Assembly (NCBI GenBank): GCA_948566455.1
Contig: CAOYQO010000003.1
Span: 1 to 64,000 of the forward strand
DNA from: an uncultured Phocaeicola sp.
GTDB lineage: Bacteria > Bacteroidota > Bacteroidia > Bacteroidales > Bacteroidaceae
Direction: 5' to 3'
Length of the DNA: 64,000 bases
Shown: positions 26,820 to 35,681 of the stretch, piece by piece
How positions within the stretch are numbered: the stretch's first letter is position 1
How the letters are laid out: each line of letters begins with the position of its first letter
Program-made: the position numbers and the translations under genes
The notes under the pieces: generated by a model
Databases searched by the model: none
The model's input: the letters and a program-made list of their open reading frames with translations, nothing else
Told to the model about the DNA's origin: nothing

Positions 26820-28379
26820 TTATCGGTCAATATCCGGTACTACATAATCTACCGTTCCACCAATAGCAATTAAGTCGGCAATTTTTGCGTTGCGGCACAT
26901 AGTTTCCATTGCTGATACTAAAGGCAAACCGGTAGCGCGGAATTTCATGCGGTAAGGAAATTTGTCTCCACGACTTTCCAGATAAACACCGAACTCTCCG
27001 CGAGAACCTTCCACTGCGGCATAATAATTCCCTTCGGGCACACGTATAATCGGTTTCATCTTTTCCTGATAGTTCCCTTCAGGAATATTGTCTATCAGTT
27101 GCTCAATGATATCCATACTTTCCAGTATTTCTTCCATACGGACCATATAACGTGCAAAGCAGTCACCTTCAGTGTGGACAATCTCTTTAAAATCTACCTT
27201 GCCATACATCGCATAGGGATGACGCTTGCGGACATCGCATGCCCAACCGCTGGCGCGTCCTGTACCTCCTGTCGCTCCGAAAGAGATGGCATCTTCCCGT
27301 GAAAGAACTCCCACACCTTTCAAACGTTCTTGGGCAATGACATTTCCGGTGAATACTTCATGGTATTCTTTTAGCATCGGACGCAGATAAGCAATGAATT
27401 CTTTTACTTTCTGTACAAAGTCCGGAGCGATATCAGCTTGTACCCCTCCAATGGTGTTATAATTCTGTATCAAACGTCCTCCGGTAGTTGCTTCGAAGAT
27501 ATCCAATATCTTCTCACGATCACGGAATCCATAGAAGAATGCGGTCAAGGCACCCATATCCATACAGAGACAGGAGAAGAAAAGCAAGTGAGAATCTATA
27601 CGTTGCAATTCGTCCATAATGGTACGAATGTATTGTACCCGTTCGCTTACTTCTACGCCCATTGCCTGTTCAATGCACATACAGAGAGCATGGCGGTTTT
27701 GGTGCGCACCTAAATAATCCAAACGGTCGGTCAGGGCCAAGGTTTGGGGATAGGTAAGACTTTCGCACATTTTTTCGATACCTCGATGGATGTATCCGCA
27801 GTGCACATCCAGTTTTTTGATAATCTCGCCTTCCAGTGAAACACGAAAACGAAGTACACCGTGGGTTGCCGGATGCTGAGGACCTATGTTAATGATATAT
27901 TCGTCCTCATCAAAAATGGTTTCGCGTTTTTCTATTACACTGCCATCATGTTGTACTTCTATATATTGTGTCGTGTCTACAGGTTCCTCATTGGTCATAC
28001 GGAGTGGGTTGAGGCTTTCATCGTAGTCCTTACGCAATGGATAGCCTACCCAGTCATCACGCAGGAACAAACGGCGCATATCAGGATGTCCTATAAAGCG
28101 GATACCATAATAGTCGTACACTTCGCGTTCATTGAATTCAGCACCTTTCCAAATATCACTTACACTAGGAAGTTCCGGCTTTTCTCGGTTGGTTGTGCGA
28201 GTGCTGACCACTATATTTTCTCTTGTATTCGTATCTTCCAGATGATAGACTACACCTAGTCCTTCTTCGCCCCAGTCCATTCCGGTAAGGCTGCGTAGAA
28301 AATCCATATGTTTACCCTGCCGCAATTTCAGCATTTCTTCATGTAGCTTTTCGGCAGGTATTTCTATTCTTTCACTCAT
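26820..28379 (-). CDS. nuoCD: NADH-quinone oxidoreductase fused subunit C/D
   Basis: The 519-aa fusion joins a 30-kDa-like C domain (about 1-130; ending near LRRLFLRDDWVGYPLRKDY) to a 49-kDa-like D domain (about 150-519; IGPQHPATHGVLRF, HCGYIHRGIEKM). The D domain helps form the quinone site, and its C-terminal IADLIAIGGTVDYVVPDIDR tail is normal. C/D fusion is known in enterobacteria and Bacteroidetes. It overlaps the nuoB stop by 4 bp. Confidence 0.95.
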   Translation of the reverse strand: MSERIEIPAEKLHEEMLKLRQGKHMDFLRSLTGMDWGEEGLGVVYHLEDTNTRENIVVSTRTTNREKPELPSVSDIWKGAEFNEREVYDYYGIRFIGHPDMRRLFLRDDWVGYPLRKDYDESLNPLRMTNEEPVDTTQYIEVQHDGSVIEKRETIFDEDEYIINIGPQHPATHGVLRFRVSLEGEIIKKLDVHCGYIHRGIEKMCESLTYPQTLALTDRLDYLGAHQNRHALCMCIEQAMGVEVSERVQYIRTIMDELQRIDSHLLFFSCLCMDMGALTAFFYGFRDREKILDIFEATTGGRLIQNYNTIGGVQADIAPDFVQKVKEFIAYLRPMLKEYHEVFTGNVIAQERLKGVGVLSREDAISFGATGGTGRASGWACDVRKRHPYAMYGKVDFKEIVHTEGDCFARYMVRMEEILESMDIIEQLIDNIPEGNYQEKMKPIIRVPEGNYYAAVEGSRGEFGVYLESRGDKFPYRMKFRATGLPLVSAMETMCRNAKIADLIAIGGTVDYVVPDIDR

Positions 28380-28972
28380 GCTTGTTCGGGATTTTGTGGT
28401 TCATTTTCTTTGCGGTTCACTCCGCCGAAGAATTTTTCCAGTTTTACTTTACGTTGCAATTGTATCATGCCGTACAACAAGGCTTCAGGTCGGGGCGGAC
28501 ATCCGGGAATATATACGTCAACGGGAAGAATTTTGTCTACTCCGTTCAATACGTGATATGATTTTTTAAAAGGACCGCCGCTAATGGCGCATCCGCCTAC
28601 TGCAATGACGTATTTAGGATCCGCCATCTGGTCATACAAACGTTTTAGTACCGGAGCCATCTTGTGTGTGATAGTTCCTGCTACCATGATCATATCTGCC
28701 TGGCGCGGACTGGCACGGGCTACTTCAAATCCAAAGCGGGCGAAATCATACCGGGCAGCACCCACTGCCATAAACTCGATTCCACAACAACTGGTTGCAA
28801 ATGTAAGCGGCCACAACGAATTGCTGCGTCCCCAGTTGATAAGGTCATCCAAACAGCCCACCAGTACTTTGGTACCGCCTTCATTGAGCTGCTTGACCAT
28901 GTTTTCCAAATACTCATTGTCTTTGAAGTCTTCATAAGGAATAGACTTTATGGTTGGTTTCTTTACTTCCAT
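28376..28972 (-). CDS. nuoB: NADH-quinone oxidoreductase subunit B (N2 cluster)
   Basis: The 198-aa subunit carries the terminal [4Fe-4S] cluster N2. The ligands are visible as the Cys pair in ATSCCGIEF, then VAVGGCAISGGPF and IPGCPPRPEALLYG. It overlaps nuoA by 10 bp and nuoCD by 4 bp, which indicates translational coupling. Confidence 0.95.
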   Translation of the reverse strand: MEVKKPTIKSIPYEDFKDNEYLENMVKQLNEGGTKVLVGCLDDLINWGRSNSLWPLTFATSCCGIEFMAVGAARYDFARFGFEVARASPRQADMIMVAGTITHKMAPVLKRLYDQMADPKYVIAVGGCAISGGPFKKSYHVLNGVDKILPVDVYIPGCPPRPEALLYGMIQLQRKVKLEKFFGGVNRKENEPQNPEQA

Positions 28973-29313
28973 TCCAACGCTCCTTTCTTCCAGGCATATG
29001 CCAGACCTAAAACTAATATAACTAAAAAGAAAAGGATGCTAAACAGACCGTACACTCCTAGGTCTTGTACCACTACAGCCCAGGGAAATAAAAATACTGT
29101 TTCCACATCGAACATCAGGAAGAGGATAGCAAATAGATAATAACCTACTTTGAATTGCATCCACGACCGTCCCCGCGTAGGAATACCACATTCGTAAGCT
29201 TCTCCCTTTTGTGAGTTGTATGAACGGGGAGAAATGGCACGGGCAATTCCCAATGCTACGGCAACTAATGCGATTGCCGTCAGGATAACGACAACTAATA
29301 ATGTAAAATACAT
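28963..29313 (-). CDS. nuoA: NADH-quinone oxidoreductase subunit A
   Basis: The 116-aa protein has three TM helices and the family signature KGEAYECGIPTRG plus FLMFDVETVFLFPWAVV. The start at 29313 (MYFTLLVVVIL) gives the normal length. An upstream in-frame Met at 29394 would add 27 polar residues not found in the family. It is the first gene of the nuo operon. Upstream lie two small hairpins (29355-29380 and 29389-29403) but no exact -7 box. Confidence 0.93.
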   Translation of the reverse strand: MYFTLLVVVILTAIALVAVALGIARAISPRSYNSQKGEAYECGIPTRGRSWMQFKVGYYLFAILFLMFDVETVFLFPWAVVVQDLGVYGLFSILFFLVILVLGLAYAWKKGALEWK

Positions 29314-29354
29314 ATCTAAACTTTTTTTGATTAGACAAACGGATAGAAAAATTT

Positions 29355-29403
29355 TCCTTATAAGACGTTTGTTATAAGGATTTCTACTCAGCAAAATGCT
29401 GAA
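29355..29403. promoter_or_regulatory. Paired hairpins upstream of nuoA
   Basis: TCCTTATAA/TTATAAGGA (9 bp, 8-nt loop) and TCAGCA-AAA-TGCTGA (6 bp) lie side by side just ahead of nuoA. The second is 14 bp from the end of the small gene upstream. They may form the leader of the nuo mRNA or end the upstream transcript. The role is not established. Confidence 0.35.
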
Positions 29404-29416
29404 AAAAGATTAAAAA

Positions 29417-29794
29417 TTAAATGATGATCCGCCGGAGTGCATAGATATAATAATCTACTGCATCAGTGTAAAGCGAATGAAAAGTGTGGCAAACTATATG
29501 GTTTGTTTGTAGCTCCTGCTTTTTTAGTTCGTTCAATGCTGCTAAAATGCGGACTATACATTTGAACTTTGATGTGGAAGGGTTGTCAAGTGATATGGCT
29601 ATTTGTGGCATATCTGCAAAATTATTGGTAAACAGGAAGTCCACTGTTCTTTTGCAGGGGTCTTGTTGTTGCTGGTAACAAGAGGTCTGTGGGGGTAAAT
29701 CTGTTGTCTCAACCGTATGATAATCCTGACCTACTGTTATCGTAAACAGTAGAAATAATAGGATATATACAATGTATCTCAACATATTATTCAT
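29417..29794 (-). CDS. Small exported protein of unknown function
   Basis: About 125 aa from the preferred start (MNNMLRYIVYILLFLLF), with an N-terminal signal or anchor helix. The mature part holds four Cys (TSCYQQQQDPCKRT, KFKCIVRIL, IVCHTF) that could form disulfides. I do not recognise the family. The longest frame begins at 29821, but an exact -7 box overlaps that codon and so favours 29794. It lies between trkH and nuoA, in the same direction as both. Confidence 0.6.
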   Translation of the reverse strand: MNNMLRYIVYILLFLLFTITVGQDYHTVETTDLPPQTSCYQQQQDPCKRTVDFLFTNNFADMPQIAISLDNPSTSKFKCIVRILAALNELKKQELQTNHIVCHTFHSLYTDAVDYYIYALRRIII

Positions 29795-29818
29795 CTTGTT
29801 ACCCTTTAAATGAGGGTG

Positions 29819-29826
29819 CAAAGATA
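29819..29826 (-). promoter_or_regulatory. -7 box of the small exported protein gene
   Basis: On the minus strand this reads TATCTTTG, an exact TAnnTTTG match, 25 bp ahead of the preferred start codon. The -33 region is weak. Confidence 0.5.
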
Positions 29827-29896
29827 GCCAATATTTGAAGCTTCATTGAGATTTTTTGAATTATTTATGTATAAAAATGGTTATAGGACGTAAATG

Positions 29897-31354
29897 TCAA
29901 TGCTTTTTCCAAAAACTCGGCATGAAGAGCAGAAGTACGGTAAATAATTCCAAACGCCCTATCAGCATCAATATTGCACTTATCCATTTTGCTGCATCCG
30001 GCAACCCGTTCCATGAATAGGAAGGGCCGCATTTTCCAATACCTGGTCCTACATTGCCCAAACTGGAAATGACTACGCTATAAGCTTCTTCAAACCCTAC
30101 TCCAAACAGCATAAGAACCAGCCATCCAATAAAAATAATAGCCATATATAGAAAAATGAATGCAAGTACTGCTGACTTGGTTGTTGATGAAATAACTTGG
30201 CGGTTGATACGTACAGGAAGTATAGCATTGGGATGAATGATATGTTTGAATTCATTTTTAGAAACACGGCTCATAATGGCTATGCGTATACATTTTATTC
30301 CTCCTGTGGTGGATCCGGCACAAGCTCCAAACAGCATGATGATGCACATTAATGTCCAAAGTACAGGTACCCAGGTCATATAATCTGCAGAAATGAATCC
30401 GGTAGTGGTTTGTAAGGAAACAACCTGAAATATGGCTTTACGGAAAGATTCTTCAATACTGAACGGACTGGTGAAAATAAGAGTGACGGTAGTGAAAAGG
30501 GTAAAAAATCCCACAGTTCCCAAATACCAGTGGAGTTCTGTATTTTGGAATAAGCGTTTGAAATTTCCTTTTAAGAACAGTAGATATAGTAAGGTGAAAT
30601 TGATACCTGCCAAAAACATGAATAGCGTAATTATATATTCTATGTAAGGAGAGTTGAAGGCGGCAATGCTATTTTGTTTGGTTGAATATCCTCCTGTGGC
30701 GGTAGTAGTCAGAGAATGACATACACTGTCGAAAAAGTTCATGCCTCCAGCAACCAGCAGAATAATCTCTGTAATGGTCAGCCCCAAATAGATAGTCCAA
30801 ATCCATTTGGCCGTAACTCCAATACGCGGATGTACTTTATCATGGGTGGGACCGGTGGCTTCCGCTGCAAATAATTGTACACTGCCTACTCCGAAAATCG
30901 GTAATACGGCAATAGTAAAAAAGACAATTCCTAATCCTCCGATCCATTGTGTCATACTTCGCCAGAACAAAAGCCCGTGTGGCAATGACTCTATATTGTC
31001 CAAAATACTTGCTCCGGTGGTGGTGAATCCTGACATGGTTTCAAAAAAAGCATCCGTTATAGTGGGAATATATCCGCTTAGATAGAATGGAAGCATACCG
31101 AATAAAGAAAAAAACACCCAGGCAAGGGTTACAATAACGTATCCATCGCGGCGGCTGATTCTCTTTTCTGCATTTTTCCCTGCTAAAGCGGCTATGCTAC
31201 CTGCTCCGGCTGTTATTGCGGCAGAATATAGGAAAGCTGAAATATCTGATTCATTATAATAGACAGCGAGAAACGAGCATAGAATAAGAAACCCCGCTTC
31301 GATGAAGAATAACGCCCCCATAATCCGGGCTATCATTTTTGCATTTATCATCAA
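29897..31354 (-). CDS. trkH: Trk potassium uptake system, membrane subunit TrkH
   Basis: The 485-aa protein has four pore-loop repeats of the TrkH/KtrB fold. Selectivity-filter segments are visible as SGFTTTGASIL, ATGGYSTKQ, TTTGFISAD and SSLGNVGPGIG. It takes up K+ across the inner membrane under control of TrkA. Its start overlaps the trkA stop by 4 bp, so the pair is translationally coupled. Confidence 0.95.
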   Translation of the reverse strand: MMINAKMIARIMGALFFIEAGFLILCSFLAVYYNESDISAFLYSAAITAGAGSIAALAGKNAEKRISRRDGYVIVTLAWVFFSLFGMLPFYLSGYIPTITDAFFETMSGFTTTGASILDNIESLPHGLLFWRSMTQWIGGLGIVFFTIAVLPIFGVGSVQLFAAEATGPTHDKVHPRIGVTAKWIWTIYLGLTITEIILLVAGGMNFFDSVCHSLTTTATGGYSTKQNSIAAFNSPYIEYIITLFMFLAGINFTLLYLLFLKGNFKRLFQNTELHWYLGTVGFFTLFTTVTLIFTSPFSIEESFRKAIFQVVSLQTTTGFISADYMTWVPVLWTLMCIIMLFGACAGSTTGGIKCIRIAIMSRVSKNEFKHIIHPNAILPVRINRQVISSTTKSAVLAFIFLYMAIIFIGWLVLMLFGVGFEEAYSVVISSLGNVGPGIGKCGPSYSWNGLPDAAKWISAILMLIGRLELFTVLLLFMPSFWKKH

Positions 31355-32691
31355 TTGAAGAATTTTTCTATTTTCTTAATCATCATACCTAGACAGAATA
31401 CTACGACATGGTCGTTAGGTTGGATGACGGTATTACCTGTCACCAGTATCCCTTCACCGTTGCGAATCAGTCCGCCAATGGTGGCACCTTTGGGAAGGCC
31501 AGCATCTTTGACAGCGCATTTGGTTATACGTGAACCGTTTTTAACCGTAAATTCGGCTACATCAGCATTGGCAAAAGTCAGACATTTTACGTTGGAAACA
31601 TCTGCATCCAGCATCATTTGATAGATATGGCTGGCGGCAATCATTTTTTTATTGATAACCGTACCGATATCCAGGCTTTCTGCCATGCTGATATAATCGA
31701 TATTTTCTACTTCTGCCACAGTTTTGGTTACTCCCATACGTTTGGCGGCAAGACAAGCCAGAATGTTTGTTTCAGAATTGTCCGTCAGAGCGACAAATGC
31801 TTCCGTGTTTTTTAACCCTTCTTCCATGAGCAGATCCATATCCCGTCCATCTCCGTTGATAATCATTACTTTGTCATCTACCACTTCGGTCAGTCGGTTA
31901 CATCTGTTGATGTCATTTTCAATAATCTTGACCTGCATGTAATCCGGTACATATTGTGTGGTGCGAACAGCTATGCGGCTGCCGCCCATAATCATCACAT
32001 TGCGTACATCGGGATAATTTTCTTTTCCTGTAATCTTGCGGATATAGGGAATGTATTTCTTTGTTGTTGTGAAATAAACAATATCATGCAGTTTGATAAC
32101 ATCATCTCCCCGGGGGATGATTGTTTCATTTCCCCGTTTGATAGCTACAATGTGGAATGGAATATTACGTCCTCCCAGTTCATGAAGGGGAACGTTCAGA
32201 ATTTCTGCCGTTTCGCGCATTTTGGTACCTATCAGGACCAATGCACCACCGCAAAATTCCCACCATTGGCGTATCCAGCTCATTTTGATGGCATCTACTA
32301 TATCTTTGGCGGCCAGCATTTCCGGATAAATCAGTGAGTGTACTCCTAGTTGGGAAAAGAATTCTTTATGTTTAGGAAGTAAATATTCGTAATTGTCAAT
32401 CCGGGCTACAGTCTTTTTTGCCCCCATATTGGTAGCCAACATACAGGCCGTCATATTGCGGCTTTCTTCCGGCATGACCCCGATAAATAAATCCGCGCCT
32501 GCCACTCCTGCATTCTTAAGGCCGGAAATGGAGGTGGGGGATGCATTGACAGTCATTAAATCGAAGTTGGAATCAAGTTTGCTCAACTTTTCTTCGTTTT
32601 CATCCATCAAAATGATGTCTTGCTTTTCATCCGATAATAATTTCGCCAGATGGGTGCCTACTGCTCCTGCTCCTGCAATAATGATTTTCAT
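31351..32691 (-). CDS. trkA: Trk potassium uptake regulator TrkA
   Basis: The 446-aa cytoplasmic gating protein has two RCK modules. The first begins with the Rossmann motif MKIIIAGAGAVGTHLAKLL, the second with VMIMGGSRIAVRTTQY. Each is followed by a TrkA_C domain. It binds nucleotides and opens TrkH. It lies 12 bp after dxs, suggesting a dxs-trkA-trkH operon, an association known in Bacteroides-type genomes. Confidence 0.95.
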   Translation of the reverse strand: MKIIIAGAGAVGTHLAKLLSDEKQDIILMDENEEKLSKLDSNFDLMTVNASPTSISGLKNAGVAGADLFIGVMPEESRNMTACMLATNMGAKKTVARIDNYEYLLPKHKEFFSQLGVHSLIYPEMLAAKDIVDAIKMSWIRQWWEFCGGALVLIGTKMRETAEILNVPLHELGGRNIPFHIVAIKRGNETIIPRGDDVIKLHDIVYFTTTKKYIPYIRKITGKENYPDVRNVMIMGGSRIAVRTTQYVPDYMQVKIIENDINRCNRLTEVVDDKVMIINGDGRDMDLLMEEGLKNTEAFVALTDNSETNILACLAAKRMGVTKTVAEVENIDYISMAESLDIGTVINKKMIAASHIYQMMLDADVSNVKCLTFANADVAEFTVKNGSRITKCAVKDAGLPKGATIGGLIRNGEGILVTGNTVIQPNDHVVVFCLGMMIKKIEKFFN

Positions 32692-32703
32692 TGTTCGTCT
32701 CTC

Positions 32704-34602
32704 TTAGAATGATATCAAAACTTTGTAAATACCTTCTTCGTCCATGCCGCAAATATGATATAGTTCTTTTACTGAACCATGCTGGACAAATTGATCCGGT
32801 AGTCCGATACGTTTTATTTGCGGATTATACTCATTGTCTGCCATAAATTCCAGTATGGCACTGCCCATTCCACCTTTTAGGACACCGTCTTCAACGGTGA
32901 CCACTTGCTTGAATCTCTTGCCTATTTCGTGTAACATACTTTCATCTAACGGCTTTAAGAAACGCAAATCATAGTGAGCAATGCTTTTTCCTGTTTCCTG
33001 TTCGGCATGTGTGATAGCCTTTTCTGCTTGAACGCCAATGGGCCCCAGCGTAATGACCGCTATGTCTTTTCCTTCTTTCAATTTTCTTCCTTTTCCTATC
33101 TCAATCTCTTGCATTGGACATTTCCAGTCTACCAATGAACCTCTTCCACGTGGATAACGGATGACAAAAGGACCTTTGTCAGGTAGCTGGGCGGTATACA
33201 TCAAACAACGCAGTTCATGTTCGTTGTAAGGGGAGGCCACAATGAGATTGGGTATCGGTCTCATATAAGCCAGATCGAATGCTCCGTGATGAGTAGGACC
33301 GTCTTCTCCTACCAATCCAGCGCGGTCCAGGCACAATACTACATTGAGTTTTTGTATCGCTATATCGTGAATCACATTGTCATAGGCACGTTGCATGAAA
33401 GACGAATAGATATTGCAGAAAGGCAATAGACCATCTTTTGCCATTCCTCCTGAAAAGGTAACGGCATGTCCTTCGGCAATTCCCACATCAAAACCTCTTT
33501 CGGGCATGGTTTTCATTAATATGTTCATAGAGCACCCTGAGGGCATTGCGGGAGTGACTCCTACGATTTTATCATTTGTTTGGGCCAGTTCCAATAGGGT
33601 ATTTCCAAAAACATCCTGAAACAAAGGGGGCATTCCTTTGGTATCGACAACGATACGCTCTCCGGTTTCCTTGTCGAATATGCCCGGAGCATGCCAGATG
33701 GTGGCAGCTTTTTCTGCCGGACCGAAACCTTTTCCTTTGGTGGTATGTATATGGAGCAGTTTAGGGCCTTGCATATCTTTAATCTCTTTTAATACACGTG
33801 CCAAATTGTTGACATCGTGTCCATCAATAGGTCCGAAATAACGGATATTCATGCCTTCAAATACGTTTTGCTGTTGTACCAGCATGGATTTCAGGCTGTT
33901 GTTAAATCGTATCAGGCTTTTCCGGCGTTCTTCGTTCAGGATACCCCATCGATGGAACATTTGTGATATTTTATAGCGTATCCGGTTGTATCCTTCAGAC
34001 ATTTGCAGGTTCAACAGATATTGTTTCATGCCTCCTACACTACGGTCTATAGCCATGTTGTTGTCATTCAAGATAATCAGAAGGTTATTAGGAGTTGCCG
34101 AGGCATTGTTCAGCCCTTCGAAAGCCAGCCCTCCACTCATGGAACCGTCACCAATTACAGCAACGACATGCCGGTTATTCTCTCCGTGCTTTTTGGCTGC
34201 TACAGCCATACCTAAAGCTGCGGAAATAGAATTTGACGCATGCCCGCAAGTAAATGTGTCATATTCACTTTCGGATGGAGAAGGAAAAGGACGTATGCCA
34301 TTCAGTTTACGGTTGGTACAGAACGCATTCCGGCGTCCGGTTAAAATTTTATGCCCGTAAGCTTGATGCCCTACATCCCATACAATGCGGTCATAGGGTG
34401 TGTTGAATACATAATGTAAGGCGACGGTCAGTTCTATTACGCCCAAACTGGAACCGAAATGCCCCGGATTACATGAGAGCTCATCTATAATCTTTTGCCT
34501 TAGCTCTTTACACACTTCGGGCAGTTTGTCTGCGCTTAAATGGCGCAAATCATCCGGAGTATCTATGCTTTGCAGTAAGTTATATAAATTATCCTGTTCC
34601 AT
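32704..34602 (-). CDS. dxs: 1-deoxy-D-xylulose-5-phosphate synthase
   Basis: About 632 aa from MEQDNLYNLLQSID. This thiamine-diphosphate enzyme condenses pyruvate and glyceraldehyde-3-phosphate as the first step of the MEP isoprenoid pathway. Visible motifs are HFGSSLGVIELTVALH, WDVGHQAYGHKILTGR, the ThDP-binding GDGSMSGG...N (VIGDGSMSGGLAFEGLNNA), and DRAGLVGEDGPTHHGAFD. The longer frame from 34638 is rejected because an exact -7 box (34627-34634) overlaps its first codons. The gene is divergent from the GSCFA gene. Confidence 0.95.
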   Translation of the reverse strand: MEQDNLYNLLQSIDTPDDLRHLSADKLPEVCKELRQKIIDELSCNPGHFGSSLGVIELTVALHYVFNTPYDRIVWDVGHQAYGHKILTGRRNAFCTNRKLNGIRPFPSPSESEYDTFTCGHASNSISAALGMAVAAKKHGENNRHVVAVIGDGSMSGGLAFEGLNNASATPNNLLIILNDNNMAIDRSVGGMKQYLLNLQMSEGYNRIRYKISQMFHRWGILNEERRKSLIRFNNSLKSMLVQQQNVFEGMNIRYFGPIDGHDVNNLARVLKEIKDMQGPKLLHIHTTKGKGFGPAEKAATIWHAPGIFDKETGERIVVDTKGMPPLFQDVFGNTLLELAQTNDKIVGVTPAMPSGCSMNILMKTMPERGFDVGIAEGHAVTFSGGMAKDGLLPFCNIYSSFMQRAYDNVIHDIAIQKLNVVLCLDRAGLVGEDGPTHHGAFDLAYMRPIPNLIVASPYNEHELRCLMYTAQLPDKGPFVIRYPRGRGSLVDWKCPMQEIEIGKGRKLKEGKDIAVITLGPIGVQAEKAITHAEQETGKSIAHYDLRFLKPLDESMLHEIGKRFKQVVTVEDGVLKGGMGSAILEFMADNEYNPQIKRIGLPDQFVQHGSVKELYHICGMDEEGIYKVLISF

Positions 34603-34626
34603 TCCTATGATATGATAAATATCGTG

Positions 34627-34634
34627 CAAAAATA
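34627..34634 (-). promoter_or_regulatory. -7 box of the dxs-trkA-trkH operon
   Basis: This reads TATTTTTG on the minus strand and lies 25 bp before the dxs start codon. No clear -33 TTG is present. Confidence 0.5.
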
Positions 34635-34656
34635 GCATAAATATGTGTATTATGAT

Positions 34657-34664
34657 TACATTTG
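34657..34664 (+). promoter_or_regulatory. -7 box of the GSCFA/murF-alr operon
   Basis: TACATTTG is an exact match, 31 bp before the GSCFA start at 34695. Its core is only 22 bp from the divergent dxs -7 box, so the two promoters share their upstream region. Confidence 0.5.
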
Positions 34665-34694
34665 CCCTTAAATTTTAAAAGCTTTCCTTATCGT

Positions 34695-35681
34695 ATGAAT
34701 TTCAGAACGCAAGTAGAATTACCTAAAAGGGAAACAGAAATCCGGCATTCGGACCGAATCATGCTATTTGGTTCTTGTTTTGCAGAAAACATCGGAAATT
34801 TGTTGTTGGCAAATAAGTTCCGTTGTGATGTAAATCCTTTTGGAATCCTCTATAATCCTTTATCCATAGTGGAAGCTCTTTGGCAAATCCTATCCCATCA
34901 AACGTATACGGAAGAGGATTTGTTCTATGCCGGAGGCTGTTGGCACAGTTGGATGCATCATAGCGTTTTTTCAGCCTCTACGGCAGCATCTTGTTTGTCT
35001 TCTATAAATACGCGGCTGGAACAGGCTTCGGCTGGACTTCCTCAGCTTGATTGGCTGGTTATTACTTGGGGGACTGCATTTGCTTATTGGCTGAAGGAAA
35101 GGACCATGGTGGTAGGAAATTGCCACAAACAGCCCGACAGCCTTTTTACCCGACAACTTCTTACGGTAGAGGAAATTGTCACTGAATGGGAATGTGTGTT
35201 GGTGGAATTGAGAAAAGTAAATCCGTTCTTGAAGATACTTTTCACTGTCAGCCCCATACGGCATAGCAAAGATGGTATGCATGGTAATCAGATAAGTAAG
35301 TCCACTTTGCTTCTTGCGGTGGATGAATTATGCCGCCGCTGGTCTGATTGTTACTATTTCCCTTCTTATGAAATCATGATGGATGAACTTCGTGATTATC
35401 GTTTTTATGCAGATGACATGTTGCATCCTTCTCCTGTTGCTGTATCTTATTTATGGGAATGTTTTACAGAATGTTATTTTAGTAAAGAAACGGATAGAAT
35501 AATGAAAGAGTGGGAGGATATCCGGAAGGCTTTAGCTCACAAACCGTTTAATGCCCAATCTGAAACATATCGCAAATTTTTAACTCAAATAGTGTTAAAG
35601 ATAGAGCGACTTAAAGAAAAGTTCCCGTATTTTGACCTTCAAAAAGAATTAGAACAATGTCAAGCTCGATTGAAAATATAG
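34695..35681 (+). CDS. GSCFA-domain (SGNH-like hydrolase) protein
   Basis: A cytoplasmic 328-aa protein named after its block I motif, seen here as MLFGSCFAENIGNLLLANKF. Further family motifs are NPFGILYNPLSI, WLVITWGTAFAYW, FTVSPIRHSKDG and the C-terminal DDMLHPSPVAVSYLWE with the catalytic-type Asp-x-x-His. GSCFA proteins belong to the SGNH esterase/acyltransferase superfamily, but the substrate is not known. It overlaps murF-alr by 25 bp, so the two are co-translated. This hints at a role linked to envelope synthesis. Start 34695 is preferred over a TTG at 34662, which lies within the -7 box. Confidence 0.85.
   Translation: MNFRTQVELPKRETEIRHSDRIMLFGSCFAENIGNLLLANKFRCDVNPFGILYNPLSIVEALWQILSHQTYTEEDLFYAGGCWHSWMHHSVFSASTAASCLSSINTRLEQASAGLPQLDWLVITWGTAFAYWLKERTMVVGNCHKQPDSLFTRQLLTVEEIVTEWECVLVELRKVNPFLKILFTVSPIRHSKDGMHGNQISKSTLLLAVDELCRRWSDCYYFPSYEIMMDELRDYRFYADDMLHPSPVAVSYLWECFTECYFSKETDRIMKEWEDIRKALAHKPFNAQSETYRKFLTQIVLKIERLKEKFPYFDLQKELEQCQARLKI

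Noticed and set aside
29314..29394. Upstream start for nuoA
   Set aside because: It would add 27 basic residues absent from the family, and MYFTLLVVVIL at 29313 is the normal start.
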